The notes: a model not told the origin generated them from the letters alone. Shown: positions 1-6,747, counted from the first letter of the stretch. The stretch: 29,394 bases of DNA from JBGTNQ01 sp038212375 (GCA_038212375.1 JBBQUO010000006.1:1-29394); one strand, 5' to 3'. Translations and numbers: made by a program.

Positions 1-130
1 GAAGGGAAGCGATAGATAAGTGCTCCCGTGAGTGACAGTAGGTAGTGATATACCGGGGCAGCAGTATCAAAAAGCTGTTTTGGAATATATTTTTTTATTC
101 TCCGAAGGATGGTATCGAGCATATATATGA

Positions 131-700
131 TTATGAGCCAAGTTGCTTGAGGGCGTATTTTACTCGCTCGCTTGTGTCAGTGATATGTTTTGGAACATCT
201 TTGAGTGCTTCACGAACATCTTTTTGTGAATATCCAATGGAAGTAAGGGCTTCGAGTGTATCGCTATCATCGAGATATCCCTCTTCATTTTCAGAAAGTG
301 CACCATCAAGTTTTCCACGAAGTTCGAGGACAATTTTTTCTGCAGTTCTTTTGCTAATCCCAGAAATTTTTACTAAGTTAGCTGTGTTTTCACTAAAGAC
401 TGCGTTGCGGATAGTCTCTATTGTTGCAACGTTGAGAATACCGAGTGCGGTCTTTGGTCCGATGCCTGAGATTGTGATGAGAAGTTCAAAAAAGGAAAGA
501 TCTTGTCTCGAGAGGAATCCATAGAGATCAAGGGCAGTTTCCCTTACCGCAAGATGGGTCCATAGGTCTGTCCTTTGTCCGATCGTGAGTCCGCTGAGAG
601 TATGGCCAGTCGCAAACACCTTATATCCAACACCAGAAACATCTATTGTGGTATAAGTAGGATCAATACTGAGGACTGTCCCTGAAAGGTGAGATATCAT
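131..700 (-). CDS. ruvA: Holliday junction branch migration protein RuvA
   Basis: RuvA binds four-way DNA junctions and loads the RuvB motor during recombination repair. The 189-residue product begins MISHLSGTVLSIDP, the OB-fold start typical of RuvA. It has the helix-hairpin-helix segments around residues 70-85 (ISGIGPKTALGIL) and 105-122 (ISGISKRTAEKIVLEL), and a C-terminal RuvB-binding three-helix domain (EALTSIGYSQKDVREAL). Length is close to the usual 190-205. The start is set by a TATGAT box only 6 nt upstream, suggesting a leaderless message. It is divergent from rpsT. ruvX lies 6 kb away, while ruvB and ruvC are not in the window. Identification is firm. Confidence 0.97.
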   Translation of the reverse strand: MISHLSGTVLSIDPTYTTIDVSGVGYKVFATGHTLSGLTIGQRTDLWTHLAVRETALDLYGFLSRQDLSFFELLITISGIGPKTALGILNVATIETIRNAVFSENTANLVKISGISKRTAEKIVLELRGKLDGALSENEEGYLDDSDTLEALTSIGYSQKDVREALKDVPKHITDTSERVKYALKQLGS

Positions 701-706
701 TGGATA

Positions 707-731
707 ATCATACCTGAAAATCAGTTTTCAG
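707..731 (-). promoter_or_regulatory. ruvA promoter -10 with adjacent inverted repeat
   Basis: Read on the minus strand, TATGAT (707-712) lies 6 nt before the ruvA ATG. Just upstream is an inverted repeat, CTGAAAA-tcag-TTTTCAG (714-731), in the ruvA-rpsT divergent space. It could be an operator or chance; no clear -35 box is seen. Confidence 0.45.
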
Positions 732-788
732 TAGAGAGGAGACTCTTTTCAAGAGAAAGTCCCGGTATCTCAATTTTTCTCAGTACTA

Positions 789-817
789 TTTACTTTTTGC
801 TGGTACTGCGCTATTCT
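789..817 (+). promoter_or_regulatory. rpsT promoter
   Basis: TTTACT (789-794), a 17-nt spacer and TATTCT (812-817). The ATG at 825 follows the -10 box by 7 nt, so the transcript would begin at or next to the start codon. Confidence 0.6.
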
Positions 818-824
818 GCTGTTC

Positions 825-1088
825 ATGCCTATAACAACATCAGCTAAGAAAGCTCTCCGCGGATCACGCCGAAAGCGTGAAATGAATCTTCGACAAAAGA
901 AGGTTATTACCGATACGGTCAAAAAGCTCCGTAAGCTCATCTCAGAAAAGAATCAGAAGGAAGCAAAAGCGCTATTTTCTCAAGTTCAGAAAGTTCTTGA
1001 TAAAGGTGCTAAGACAGGACTTCTTAAAGCAAACACGGTAGCTCGCAAGAAATCTCGGTTTGTCACAATGATAAAGAAGATTGCATAA
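825..1088 (+). CDS. rpsT: 30S ribosomal protein S20
   Basis: S20 is a primary binder of 16S rRNA in the small subunit. The 87-residue, highly basic product has the family's N-terminal pattern (TSAKKALRGSRRKREMNLRQ), a helical middle, and the conserved C-terminal LDKGAKTGLLKANTVARKKSR segment that contacts rRNA. Length matches the family (about 85-90). It is monocistronic, with its own promoter 7 nt upstream and a strong terminator that overlaps its last base. There is no Shine-Dalgarno sequence, consistent with leaderless translation. Confidence 0.97.
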   Translation: MPITTSAKKALRGSRRKREMNLRQKKVITDTVKKLRKLISEKNQKEAKALFSQVQKVLDKGAKTGLLKANTVARKKSRFVTMIKKIA

Positions 1089-1119
1089 ACAAAAAATCCC
1101 CGAAAGGGGATTTTTTGTT
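1088..1119 (+). terminator. Bidirectional intrinsic terminator
   Basis: A 14-bp perfect stem with a GAAA tetraloop; A-run on the left and T-run on the right, so it works on both strands. It separates rpsT from the small minus-strand ORF whose stop codon is at 1122-1124. Confidence 0.9.
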
Positions 1120-1121
1120 AT

Positions 1122-1256
1122 CTAGCTAGAGCTTTTGTTTCGAAATCCTTTTTTTACTGTTCCTGCAGATTTACTATTTGGTACCTGGGTAATCATCCGC
1201 TTTTTAAGGGTTGGTGTAAATTTTGCTTTTGCCCAGTTTTTATTTTCGCGTGCCAT
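1122..1256 (-). CDS. Small basic protein of unknown function (44 residues)
   Basis: An open frame from ATG at 1256 to TAG at 1122-1124 encodes 44 residues beginning MARENKNWAKAKFTPTLKKR, with about 12 Lys/Arg. I do not recognise it. It fills an otherwise empty gap between rpsT and the next gene. It ends 3 nt from a hairpin with an A-tract on the correct side to terminate a minus-strand transcript, which supports a real convergent gene. The composition suggests an RNA- or ribosome-associated peptide, but that is inference. No clear Shine-Dalgarno is visible; AT-rich sequence lies just upstream of the ATG. It may be spurious. Confidence 0.45.
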   Translation of the reverse strand: MARENKNWAKAKFTPTLKKRMITQVPNSKSAGTVKKGFRNKSSS

Positions 1257-1289
1257 ATAAGAATATGGTAGCACAGAGAAAAGCAGGAC

Positions 1290-1317
1290 TTCACATATTT
1301 ACTGTTTCTGATACTCT
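1290..1317 (+). promoter_or_regulatory. Promoter of the AAA_28-CYTH gene
   Basis: TTCACA (1290-1295), 16-nt spacer, TACTCT (1312-1317). It would give a leader of about 38 nt carrying AAAGGAG before the ATG at 1362. Confidence 0.45.
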
Positions 1318-1361
1318 GGTCTGGGGAAGTTCGTTGTCACCTCACACACAAAGGAGTCATT

Positions 1362-2471
1362 ATGATTGGCGATTTGTTTTTCAACAAAAAAGTTGTACTT
1401 GTTGTCGGTACCGGAGGTCCGTGCTCAGGGAAGTCAAAGTTTAAGGCGGTTCTCCGTAAGTATCTTGAAAATCGCGATTGTATGGTCGCAACTCTTTCTG
1501 AGTTTGCTACCGAAATGATTGATTCCGGTCTGCCTCCATGGGCGCAATGGCGTAATCCTATTATGTTTCAAGAAAGTTTGTTTGGGGGAATTTTGTTTCG
1601 CGAAAGCATATTCGTCGACGCTCTTACGAATATGCATACAAACAAAAAACTTGTTTTGTATTGTGACCGAGGAGCCTTGGATGCAAGGGCATATATGAGT
1701 ACTGCAGATTACAACTCAGTACTTAAACGGTTCGGATACAATATTCCGACACTCATGAAGCGTTATAATTTTGTGATTCATTTAGTTACGGCAGCCGATG
1801 GGGCAGAGCAGCATTACACGCTCGAAAATAACAAGGCTCGTACAGAGACACCAGACGAAGCCCGCCAACTCGACAAAAAAACATTAGCTGCATGGGAAGG
1901 ACACCCACATCTTGTTGTTATCGATAATTCTTCTGGTTTTGAACAGAAGATGACTCGCGCACTCAACTCACTTACGAGGGTACTTGGTATGCCAGATCCA
2001 ATGGAAAAAGAGCGAAAATTTGTTGTCTTGAATTTTTCACCTTTACTCATACCAACAAGTGCTGTTCGAGTTGAGATAGAGCAGGATTATCTCGTCAGCA
2101 ATAAACCTAGTGTAGAGCGACGGATCCGTAAACGTACACTTGATGGAATATCTACGTACTACTATACGGAAAAATTTCCAACTGAAGAAAAGGGTGTGCG
2201 AGTGGAGAATGAACAGATCGTTACTCCAGAACATGCCAAGATGTTACTTTCCGAAAAGGACCCTTCTCGAAAAACAATTTGTAAGGATCGATATTGTTTT
2301 GAAGAAAACGGACATCACTTTGAACTCGATGTGTATCGAGACAGGGAGCTCGTTGTTCTTGAGGTTGAAGTTGTTGATATGAGCGATTCAGTTAGATTAC
2401 CACGTGGTTTTGAGTGTACCGAGGTGACGGGAGAAGAGGAATACAGTAACAATCAGTTAGCTCTTTTATAA
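1362..2471 (+). CDS. AAA_28 P-loop / CYTH two-domain protein (TTD14-like)
   Basis: A 369-residue soluble protein. Residues about 10-210 form a P-loop NTPase of the AAA_28 type, with Walker A GTGGPCSGKS at 16-25 and YCDRGALDARAYM as a likely switch/Walker B region. From about residue 233 there is a CYTH-like tunnel domain: VRVEIEQDYL, ERRIRKR near 252, and later Glu-rich strands (HHFELDVY, LVVLEVEVVD). This order matches the TTD14 family, known in animals for binding GTP and a phosphoinositide. The bacterial role is unknown; a nucleotide or polyphosphate substrate is a guess. Start chosen by the strong AAGGAG at spacing 7. It is monocistronic with its own promoter and terminator. Confidence 0.8.
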   Translation: MIGDLFFNKKVVLVVGTGGPCSGKSKFKAVLRKYLENRDCMVATLSEFATEMIDSGLPPWAQWRNPIMFQESLFGGILFRESIFVDALTNMHTNKKLVLYCDRGALDARAYMSTADYNSVLKRFGYNIPTLMKRYNFVIHLVTAADGAEQHYTLENNKARTETPDEARQLDKKTLAAWEGHPHLVVIDNSSGFEQKMTRALNSLTRVLGMPDPMEKERKFVVLNFSPLLIPTSAVRVEIEQDYLVSNKPSVERRIRKRTLDGISTYYYTEKFPTEEKGVRVENEQIVTPEHAKMLLSEKDPSRKTICKDRYCFEENGHHFELDVYRDRELVVLEVEVVDMSDSVRLPRGFECTEVTGEEEYSNNQLALL

Positions 2472-2476
2472 AAAAT

Positions 2477-2511
2477 ACCACCCAAGCAGAGAAATTTGCT
2501 TGGGTGGTTTT
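2477..2511 (+). terminator. Intrinsic terminator
   Basis: 12-bp perfect stem (ACCACCCAAGCA / TGCTTGGGTGGT, 2477-2508), 8-nt loop, short T-run after it. It ends the AAA_28-CYTH transcript. Confidence 0.85.
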
Positions 2512-2549
2512 GGTTAGAGGAGGCGGGAGCTATAATCATACGAACACTT

Positions 2550-2635
2550 GTGGTCACAGATAATTCAATTGTCGTCACAATTGAATTTCTGTGACCCCAC
2601 CTCGCGGTTTTCTCTGCTGAGAAAACATCGCTCCG
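2550..2635 (-). repeat. R2 palindromic repeat, copy A
   Basis: Contains a long inverted repeat (2552-2596, about 19 bp of stem with one bulge and CGTC loop), a linker with CCCCACCTCGC, and a second hairpin GTTTTCT-6 nt-AGAAAAC (2607-2626). The first 42 bases recur unchanged at 10637, and the linker-plus-hairpin pattern recurs at 10548. It lies downstream of the minus-strand tRNA-Arg(GCG). No coding capacity is evident. Confidence 0.85.
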
Positions 2636-2647
2636 TTTTCACAAAAA

Positions 2648-2676
2648 GCACAAAACCCCTTTCGGGGTTGTTGTGT
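2648..2676 (-). terminator. Repeated terminator-like hairpin
   Basis: AACCCC/GGGGTT stem with a 4-nt loop between R1 and R2 of the tRNA-Arg(GCG) tail. On the minus strand these 29 bases are identical to 13244-13272, after the R1 copy of tRNA-Leu. A weak T-rich tail follows on the minus strand. Confidence 0.6.
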
Positions 2677-2690
2677 CGATTGTGCTTTGA

Positions 2691-2809
2691 GTAGGAGTAT
2701 CTTTCATTACATGAACGGTACACCTTTCGTATCGTACTCGCTTCGCTCCACGCGACATACTCAAGGTTTTCGATTCCTACACGAAAGCTCCGCTTTCTTG
2801 GGAGCACCA
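2691..2809 (-). repeat. R1 tRNA-tail palindromic element (Arg copy)
   Basis: Read on the minus strand from 2809: an antisense copy of the tRNA acceptor end (TGGTGCTCCCA), an inserted hairpin around AAAGC...GCTTT, an antisense T-arm (GTAGGAATCGAA), the core hairpin (ACCTTGAGTATGTCGCG ... GATACGAAAGGTGTAC), and a sense-oriented partial T-arm (GATACTCCTAC). The core is shared with copies at 4281, 11262 and 13024, but the arms match this tRNA. Confidence 0.85.
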
Positions 2810-2855
2810 TATAAAAAAACCGGCCTTGTGCCGGTTTTTTTATATGGTGCTCCCA
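2799..2855 (-). terminator. tRNA-Arg(GCG) terminator merged with acceptor inverted repeat
   Basis: A perfect 26-bp inverted repeat with a 5-nt loop (CTTGT). The inner part (ACCGGC/GCCGGT plus A/T runs) is a bidirectional intrinsic terminator. The outer 11 bp on one side are the last bases of the tRNA, including CCA, and on the other side their inverted copy. Confidence 0.85.
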
Positions 2856-2919
2856 GTAGGAATCGAACCTACATTTTAACTTCCGCAAAGTCATGTCCTA
2901 TCCATTGAACGATGGGAGC
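2845..2919 (-). tRNA. tRNA-Arg (anticodon GCG)
   Basis: Cloverleaf read on the minus strand: acceptor GCTCCCA/TGGGAGC, D-stem GTTC/GGAC, anticodon stem TGACT/AGTTA with loop TTGCGGA (anticodon GCG, reads CGC), T-arm GTAGG-TTCGATT-CCTAC, discriminator A and encoded CCA. Confidence 0.95.
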
Positions 2920-2974
2920 TAGTACGCACCAAACTACTAGAAATCTTCCACTTTGTCTATAAATACCAAACTAA

Positions 2975-3442
2975 TTAAAACCCCAAATACTCCATAAGGT
3001 GCTGAAGGCTGGATTCGCTATGGAACACTTCAGGGATGTGGCGAGAAAGATACATCTGAACTTTTTCTGGATCTGCGTCATCAAGTGGAACAATAATATA
3101 TGGCATGAGAAGGCGTTGTGACTTAATAAGGATTTTTGATTTTTGTTCCTTTTCATCAATCCAAAAAGATTCGAGGCTATGAAATGGATAAAAGGTATTT
3201 TCTACCCGAATCCCTTCATCACTTATGGTCACCTCGATTTGTTTCGGAGGGCGAGCTGCAAAGAGTGAGAGCACAAAACCTGAAAGTACAATAACAAACG
3301 CAAATAGTACATTGTGCAAAATGATTGCCGTGACTGAGAGTGCAATGGTGATAATACCCACTGCCCAGAACCAATCAGGGCTATGTTCTTTGTGTTCGTA
3401 CTCGAACGCTTGAAACTGAAAAAGATTTTGATTTTTGGCCAT
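2975..3442 (-). CDS. Membrane-anchored PH-like domain protein, unknown function
   Basis: 155 residues. An N-terminal stretch (QFQAFEYEHKEHSPDWFWAVG) leads into two adjacent transmembrane helices at about 27-65 (IITIALSVTAIILHNVLFAF and VIVLSGFVLSLFAA). Then comes a cytosolic beta-rich domain (VTISDEGIRVENTFYPFHSLESFWIDE) that reads like a bacterial PH domain, with strands alternating and an aromatic-rich turn. I associate this architecture with small uncharacterised Patescibacteria proteins, from memory. It lies 42 nt after the VKOR gene on the same strand, so the two may be co-transcribed. Function unknown; a scaffold at the membrane is possible. Confidence 0.75.
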   Translation of the reverse strand: MAKNQNLFQFQAFEYEHKEHSPDWFWAVGIITIALSVTAIILHNVLFAFVIVLSGFVLSLFAARPPKQIEVTISDEGIRVENTFYPFHSLESFWIDEKEQKSKILIKSQRLLMPYIIVPLDDADPEKVQMYLSRHIPEVFHSESSLQHLMEYLGF

Positions 3443-3484
3443 AAAACTTTATGTTTAATTTTACCACGATTCTTCGGTATGGTG

Positions 3485-3937
3485 CTATGAAAAGAACGTA
3501 TGAAAGAACTCAAACACCGCACCATTCGATATGTAGAGACTCAGTATAAGGATAAGTGTGCAGATAAGGGCAGAGCAGAGGCACCATGTACACCAATGCT
3601 TAAGAACAAATGCCTGGATAGATGTAAGATAGGCGGAAAACAAAAAAGAAGTAACGGTAATACCGACAATCGCATATGACATAAAATCTGGAAGAACAGA
3701 TGGCGCAAATGCAAAGAGGCTATACAGCATTCCAATGCAGACGTAATAGATCATACCAAGTACTTCCACGGAAATCCCTATGATGCTTCCATATTCACTA
3801 TGGACGACATGCTCGCAGCTTCCCTCAAGTGGACAGACAAGAGGAGCACCAGTTTTTTTTGTTGTATGAATATAGAAGGCGAGAGTAAATCCGCAACTCG
3901 CAAGAAAGATAACAATAAGCTCAAGGATGAAAATCAT
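3485..3937 (-). CDS. Vitamin K epoxide reductase (VKOR) family protein
   Basis: 150 residues with four or five membrane helices. It carries the VKOR cysteine set: the loop pair C35 and C41 (CPLEGSCEHVVHSEYGSIIGI) and the CxxC active site C116-C119 (HWCTWCL) near a helix end. Bacterial VKORs oxidise quinone-linked disulfide relays and replace DsbB, recharging a thioredoxin-like DsbA partner. No such partner is fused or adjacent here; the downstream gene is the PH-like membrane protein. It is divergent from tRNA-Ser. Family assignment is firm, exact partner unknown. Confidence 0.93.
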   Translation of the reverse strand: MIFILELIVIFLASCGFTLAFYIHTTKKTGAPLVCPLEGSCEHVVHSEYGSIIGISVEVLGMIYYVCIGMLYSLFAFAPSVLPDFMSYAIVGITVTSFLFSAYLTSIQAFVLKHWCTWCLCSALICTLILILSLYISNGAVFEFFHTFFS

Positions 3938-3997
3938 CTCAGTATTTTAGCATAGAGAAATAGTGATAACAGAGCACCACCTGCGTCATTGTCTTTG

Positions 3998-4025
3998 TTG
4001 CAATCGACTATGTTTTTGCTATGAT
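3998..4025 (+). promoter_or_regulatory. tRNA-Ser promoter
   Basis: TTGCAA (3998-4003), 16-nt spacer, TATGAT (4020-4025), ending 31 nt before the mature tRNA 5' end. A short CCAAGAA-TTCTTGG inverted repeat lies in the leader at 4033-4046. Confidence 0.7.
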
Positions 4026-4056
4026 GACCGAACCAAGAAATTCTTGGTTTTAATTT

Positions 4057-4146
4057 GGAGGAGTGGCTGAGTGGTCTAAAGCAACAGTCTTGAAAACTGT
4101 CACCTGGGTAACTGGGTCGTGAGTTCGAATCTCACCTCCTCCGCCA
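4057..4146 (+). tRNA. tRNA-Ser (anticodon TGA)
   Basis: Acceptor GGAGGAG/CTCCTCC, anticodon arm ACAGT-CTTGAAA-ACTGT (anticodon TGA), long type II variable arm (CACCTGGGTAACTGGGTC), T-arm GTGAG-TTCGAAT-CTCAC, discriminator G and encoded CCA. Confidence 0.96.
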
Positions 4147-4164
4147 GTTGGGAAAATGCAAATT

Positions 4165-4211
4165 GGAATGTTCTGCCTCGTCCCGCCCACGGCGGGACGA
4201 GGCAGAATTCC
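4165..4211 (+). other. GC-rich perfect hairpin after tRNA-Ser
   Basis: A 17-bp perfect stem (4171-4187 with 4191-4207, loop CAC), very GC-rich against the AT-rich surroundings, extended by GGAA/TTCC. No T-run follows, so it is not a standard terminator. It may act in tRNA 3' processing or be a mobile hairpin. Confidence 0.6.
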
Positions 4212-4242
4212 GTTCGAGCTATTTTTAGAATACACCGCTTGC

Positions 4243-4277
4243 ACAAAAATGAGCATCCTACTGGATGCCATTTTTGT
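4243..4277 (+). terminator. tRNA-Ser intrinsic terminator
   Basis: ACAAAAAT..GCATCC-tact-GGATGC.ATTTTTGT; A- and T-runs flank a GC core, so it can work in both directions. Confidence 0.8.
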
Positions 4278-4280
4278 TAA

Positions 4281-4406
4281 GCGGAAGAAGAAAGCACATT
4301 TCTGTGCTTTCGAGGTGAGATTCGAAGACCTTGAATATTTCGCACGGAGCGGAGCAAGTGCGATATGAAAGGTGTACTGACCTGTAAGGGGAATCTCACC
4401 TCCTCC
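4281..4406 (+). repeat. R1 tRNA-tail palindromic element (Ser copy)
   Basis: Order: GCGGAAGAAG (near antisense of the tRNA-Ser acceptor), inserted hairpin AAAGCACA-tttc-TGTGCTTT (4291-4310), antisense T-arm GAGGTGAGATTCGAA, core hairpin ACCTTGAATATTTCGCAC ... GTGCGATATGAAAGGT, then a sense copy GGAATCTCACCTCCTCC (4390-4406) matching the tRNA 3' end. The outer arms pair with each other, making one long imperfect hairpin. Confidence 0.88.
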
Positions 4407-4412
4407 TTAGAT

Positions 4413-4447
4413 ACAAAAAGCACCCGTCATCCTAGGTGACTTTTTGT
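4413..4447 (+). terminator. Intrinsic terminator after R1-Ser
   Basis: ACAAAAAGCACC ... GGTGaCTTTTTGT hairpin with a T-run; closes the R1 region before the photorepair cluster. Confidence 0.65.
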
Positions 4448-4510
4448 TAGAATAGAAGAAACTAGAAACCACAATGTTCATTTGTTTCAGAAAATATACC
4501 AAGTACCAGT

Positions 4511-4783
4511 ATGATCAGAAAATATAACATCCGCATGCTGCATAAATATATTAATGAAGAAGCTAGAGTGCACATCATTAGAAGTGCGCTTGCAGATGAT
4601 ATTCCATTTGAGACAATTCAACTTGAGTTTGGTCTTACTGAAAATGAGGTAGTCCAGTTTATGAAAGCGCAGCTCCCCCTAAAAAAGTTTATCTTGTGGA
4701 GAAATAGGGCCCGAGGAAGTAGTCTAAAGAACGTAAAGCGAGCGCGGGCGATGAAGTACACCCATCCTAATGGCCGTGATTAA
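4511..4783 (+). CDS. DUF2805 / TIGR03643 family protein
   Basis: A 90-residue soluble protein. The core (ADDIPFETIQLEFGLTENEV, then FMKAQLPLKKFILWRNRARG) matches the small TIGR03643/DUF2805 family, which has a helix-turn-helix-like half and a conserved FxLWRxR motif. From memory, this family is often found beside photolyase/cryptochrome-related genes, and it is here: it overlaps the flavin reductase gene by 14 nt, and that gene lies 8 nt before the photolyase gene. Its biochemical role is unknown. An alternative start is Met9. The whole cluster is more A-rich than neighbouring genes, suggesting transfer. Confidence 0.85.
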   Translation: MIRKYNIRMLHKYINEEARVHIIRSALADDIPFETIQLEFGLTENEVVQFMKAQLPLKKFILWRNRARGSSLKNVKRARAMKYTHPNGRD

Positions 4784-5261
4784 AAAAAGAAAGCCGTGGA
4801 ATAGAGTAAGTGAGCAGGTATATAGCCTTGTCAGTTTTGATGCAGACGGTAAGATCAATATGAATATCGCTACCTATGTTGTTCCAGTCACTATGGATAT
4901 CAAACGGTATTGTGTTGCGATTTATAAACATACCCAGACACATAAAAATATCTTTGAATACAAGAAAAACAAAGATTTTGTACTGCAAGGATTGTCAATA
5001 CGTCAGATTAATCTTGTGCGAGTACTCGGTAAAAAGTCAGGACAAACATATGATAAGCAAAAGTTTTTAAGTAACTATCTTTGTAGTAACGGTTCCTATC
5101 TTGCTTTCAATGCATTTACCTTACAGATGAAGATTGAAAAATATATTGAGCTTGGAGATCACGATGTAATTATTGCGAAAGTCCAGAAGGTGTTAGAAAA
5201 CGATGCTCAGAGCACGCCCCTAACTACAACCTATTTACAAAAAGAGGGCATAATCCTTTAA
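4770..5261 (+). CDS. Flavin reductase family protein (FMN-binding split barrel)
   Basis: 163 residues. The N-terminal half has the split-barrel flavin-binding signature VYSLVSFDADGKINMNIATY followed by VPVTMDIKRYCVAIYKHTQT. The C-terminal half is helical and poorly conserved. Members of the family reduce or bind FMN/FAD using NAD(P)H. Its position between the DUF2805 gene (overlap 14 nt) and a photolyase-related gene suggests it keeps the photolyase FAD reduced or supplies flavin; that is inference from context. It starts at ATG 4770 inside the upstream gene, implying translational coupling. Confidence 0.8.
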   Translation: MAVIKKRKPWNRVSEQVYSLVSFDADGKINMNIATYVVPVTMDIKRYCVAIYKHTQTHKNIFEYKKNKDFVLQGLSIRQINLVRVLGKKSGQTYDKQKFLSNYLCSNGSYLAFNAFTLQMKIEKYIELGDHDVIIAKVQKVLENDAQSTPLTTTYLQKEGIIL

Positions 5262-5269
5262 TAGAAACA

Positions 5270-6670
5270 ATGAAAGCAATTTTGGTATATCCTCATCAAC
5301 TGTTTGAAGAAAATTCACTTCTTGCGCATATAGACAAGACACAGGATACTGTTTTTTTGATTGAGGACGACTTATATTTTACGCAATATAACTTCCACCC
5401 TTTAAAAATTGCATTTCATAATCGCAGCATGAGCTTCTATAAAACCTTTTTAGAGCAAAAGGGCTACGAAGTTGAGATAATAAAAAACCTAGACTCTATC
5501 CCAAAGCTTACCCAAGTCTATGTCTATGATGTAGTAGACGACTATCTTGAAAAAAAAATAAAAAAAAGGTTTCAAGATTGCGATCTTCGTACCATCGATA
5601 CACCAATGTTTTTGACTTCAAATAGCGATTTGGAAGTCTATGTGTCATCTCAAAAAAGTAGTACCAAAGCCTACTTTATGAAGAATTTTTATCAATGGCA
5701 AAGAAAAAGACTCGGTATTCTCGTCGATACAAAAGGGGAGCCTGCAGGTGGAAGGTGGAGTTTTGACGACGAAAACCGAAAAAAAATTCCTAAACATACA
5801 GCGATACCAAAAACGCTGTCCTTTGATGATGGTTTTCTCTACGCAACTAATTTTGAAGATGCTAAGAAATGTTTGACGGTATTTCTGCAGCAAAAACTCA
5901 GCATGTTTGGTCCTTATGAAGATGCAGTTCTTGAACAGGAAAATATTCTCTTCCATTCCGTATTGTCGCCATACCTTAATGTTGGACTTTTGACTCCTAG
6001 CTACGTAGTAAGCGAAACGTTACAGTTTTATGCAAAACATCAAGATGAAGTCTTGTTGCAATCAGTCGAAGGGTTTTTGCGGCAAATTGTTGGTTGGAGG
6101 GAATACATGAGACTTGTGTACGTAAAGCTGGGCAGGCAAATCCGGACTCAAAATTATTTCGGTGCTACTCACAGAATCCCAAAAAGCTTTTGGACGGGAA
6201 AGACTGGGGTGCTACCAGTCGACAATTCAATTTTGAAGGTACAGAAGAGTGCGTACGACCATCACATTCCAAGATTAATGATTATGGGAAATTTTATGAA
6301 TCTGTGCGGCTTTCACCCAACCGAAATGTACGTATGGTTTATGGAAAATTTTATTGATGCGTATGACTGGGTCATGGTGCCCAATGTATATAGTATGGCG
6401 ACCTACGCTGATGGCGGTCTCATTACGACAAAGCCATATATTTCAGGATCAAATTATATTTTAAAGATGTCTGATTTTAAAAAAGGAAATTGGTGTGAAG
6501 TTTGGGATGCACTATTTTGGAATTTTGTAGGACAGCATTTTCAAAAACTAGAAAAAGAGGGAAGGCTCGGGTTTATCGGCGTACAATATAAAAAAATGAG
6601 TGAAGAAAAAAAAGAAATGCACAAAAAAATAGCCAACGAATATTTACAACAGTTAATCTCCGAGAAGTAG
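5270..6670 (+). CDS. Photolyase-related protein (DPRP / (6-4) photolyase-like), Fe-S cysteines absent
   Basis: 466 residues. The Rossmann-like antenna domain starts ILVYPHQLFEEN and holds LIEDDLYF and RSMSFYKTFLEQKGYEVE. The FAD-binding helical domain has GFLRQIVGWREYMR (268-281), AYDHHIPRLMIMGNFMNL (328-345) and WVMVPNVYSMATYADGG (366-383), as in the COG3046 photolyase-related family that includes bacterial (6-4) photolyases. Those normally bind [4Fe-4S] through four Cys: one in the MNC segment after FWTG, and three after KMSDY. Here the first is replaced (FWTGKTGVLPVDN, 307-319) and KMSDFKKGNWCEVWDALFW (399-417) keeps only C409. The cluster is therefore probably absent. Last gene of a three-gene operon. 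Confidence 0.9.
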   Translation: MKAILVYPHQLFEENSLLAHIDKTQDTVFLIEDDLYFTQYNFHPLKIAFHNRSMSFYKTFLEQKGYEVEIIKNLDSIPKLTQVYVYDVVDDYLEKKIKKRFQDCDLRTIDTPMFLTSNSDLEVYVSSQKSSTKAYFMKNFYQWQRKRLGILVDTKGEPAGGRWSFDDENRKKIPKHTAIPKTLSFDDGFLYATNFEDAKKCLTVFLQQKLSMFGPYEDAVLEQENILFHSVLSPYLNVGLLTPSYVVSETLQFYAKHQDEVLLQSVEGFLRQIVGWREYMRLVYVKLGRQIRTQNYFGATHRIPKSFWTGKTGVLPVDNSILKVQKSAYDHHIPRLMIMGNFMNLCGFHPTEMYVWFMENFIDAYDWVMVPNVYSMATYADGGLITTKPYISGSNYILKMSDFKKGNWCEVWDALFWNFVGQHFQKLEKEGRLGFIGVQYKKMSEEKKEMHKKIANEYLQQLISEK

Positions 6671-6747
6671 GGTGAAGCTACCACGCGAACGATTCTGATG
6701 ATACTATCGATGGGCATGAGTGGGGGATTAAACTAACACTAGTACCA

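Noticed and set aside
45..524. 159-codon plus-strand ORF
   Set aside because: Lies wholly opposite ruvA, Ser/Arg-rich shadow of a well-supported gene.
2687..2908. Plus-strand ORF across R1-Arg and tRNA-Arg
   Set aside because: Entirely composed of repeat, terminator and antisense tRNA sequence; no coding evidence.
4050..4271. Open frame antisense to tRNA-Ser (…GEIRTHDP…)
   Set aside because: A well-known artefact of reading a tRNA-Ser gene backwards; no start signal or conserved protein.
4057..4406. Integrated phage or genomic island with att sites at tRNA-Ser
   Set aside because: A direct copy of the tRNA 3' end does exist (4390-4406), but the interval is ~250 bp with no integrase or cargo; described instead as R1.
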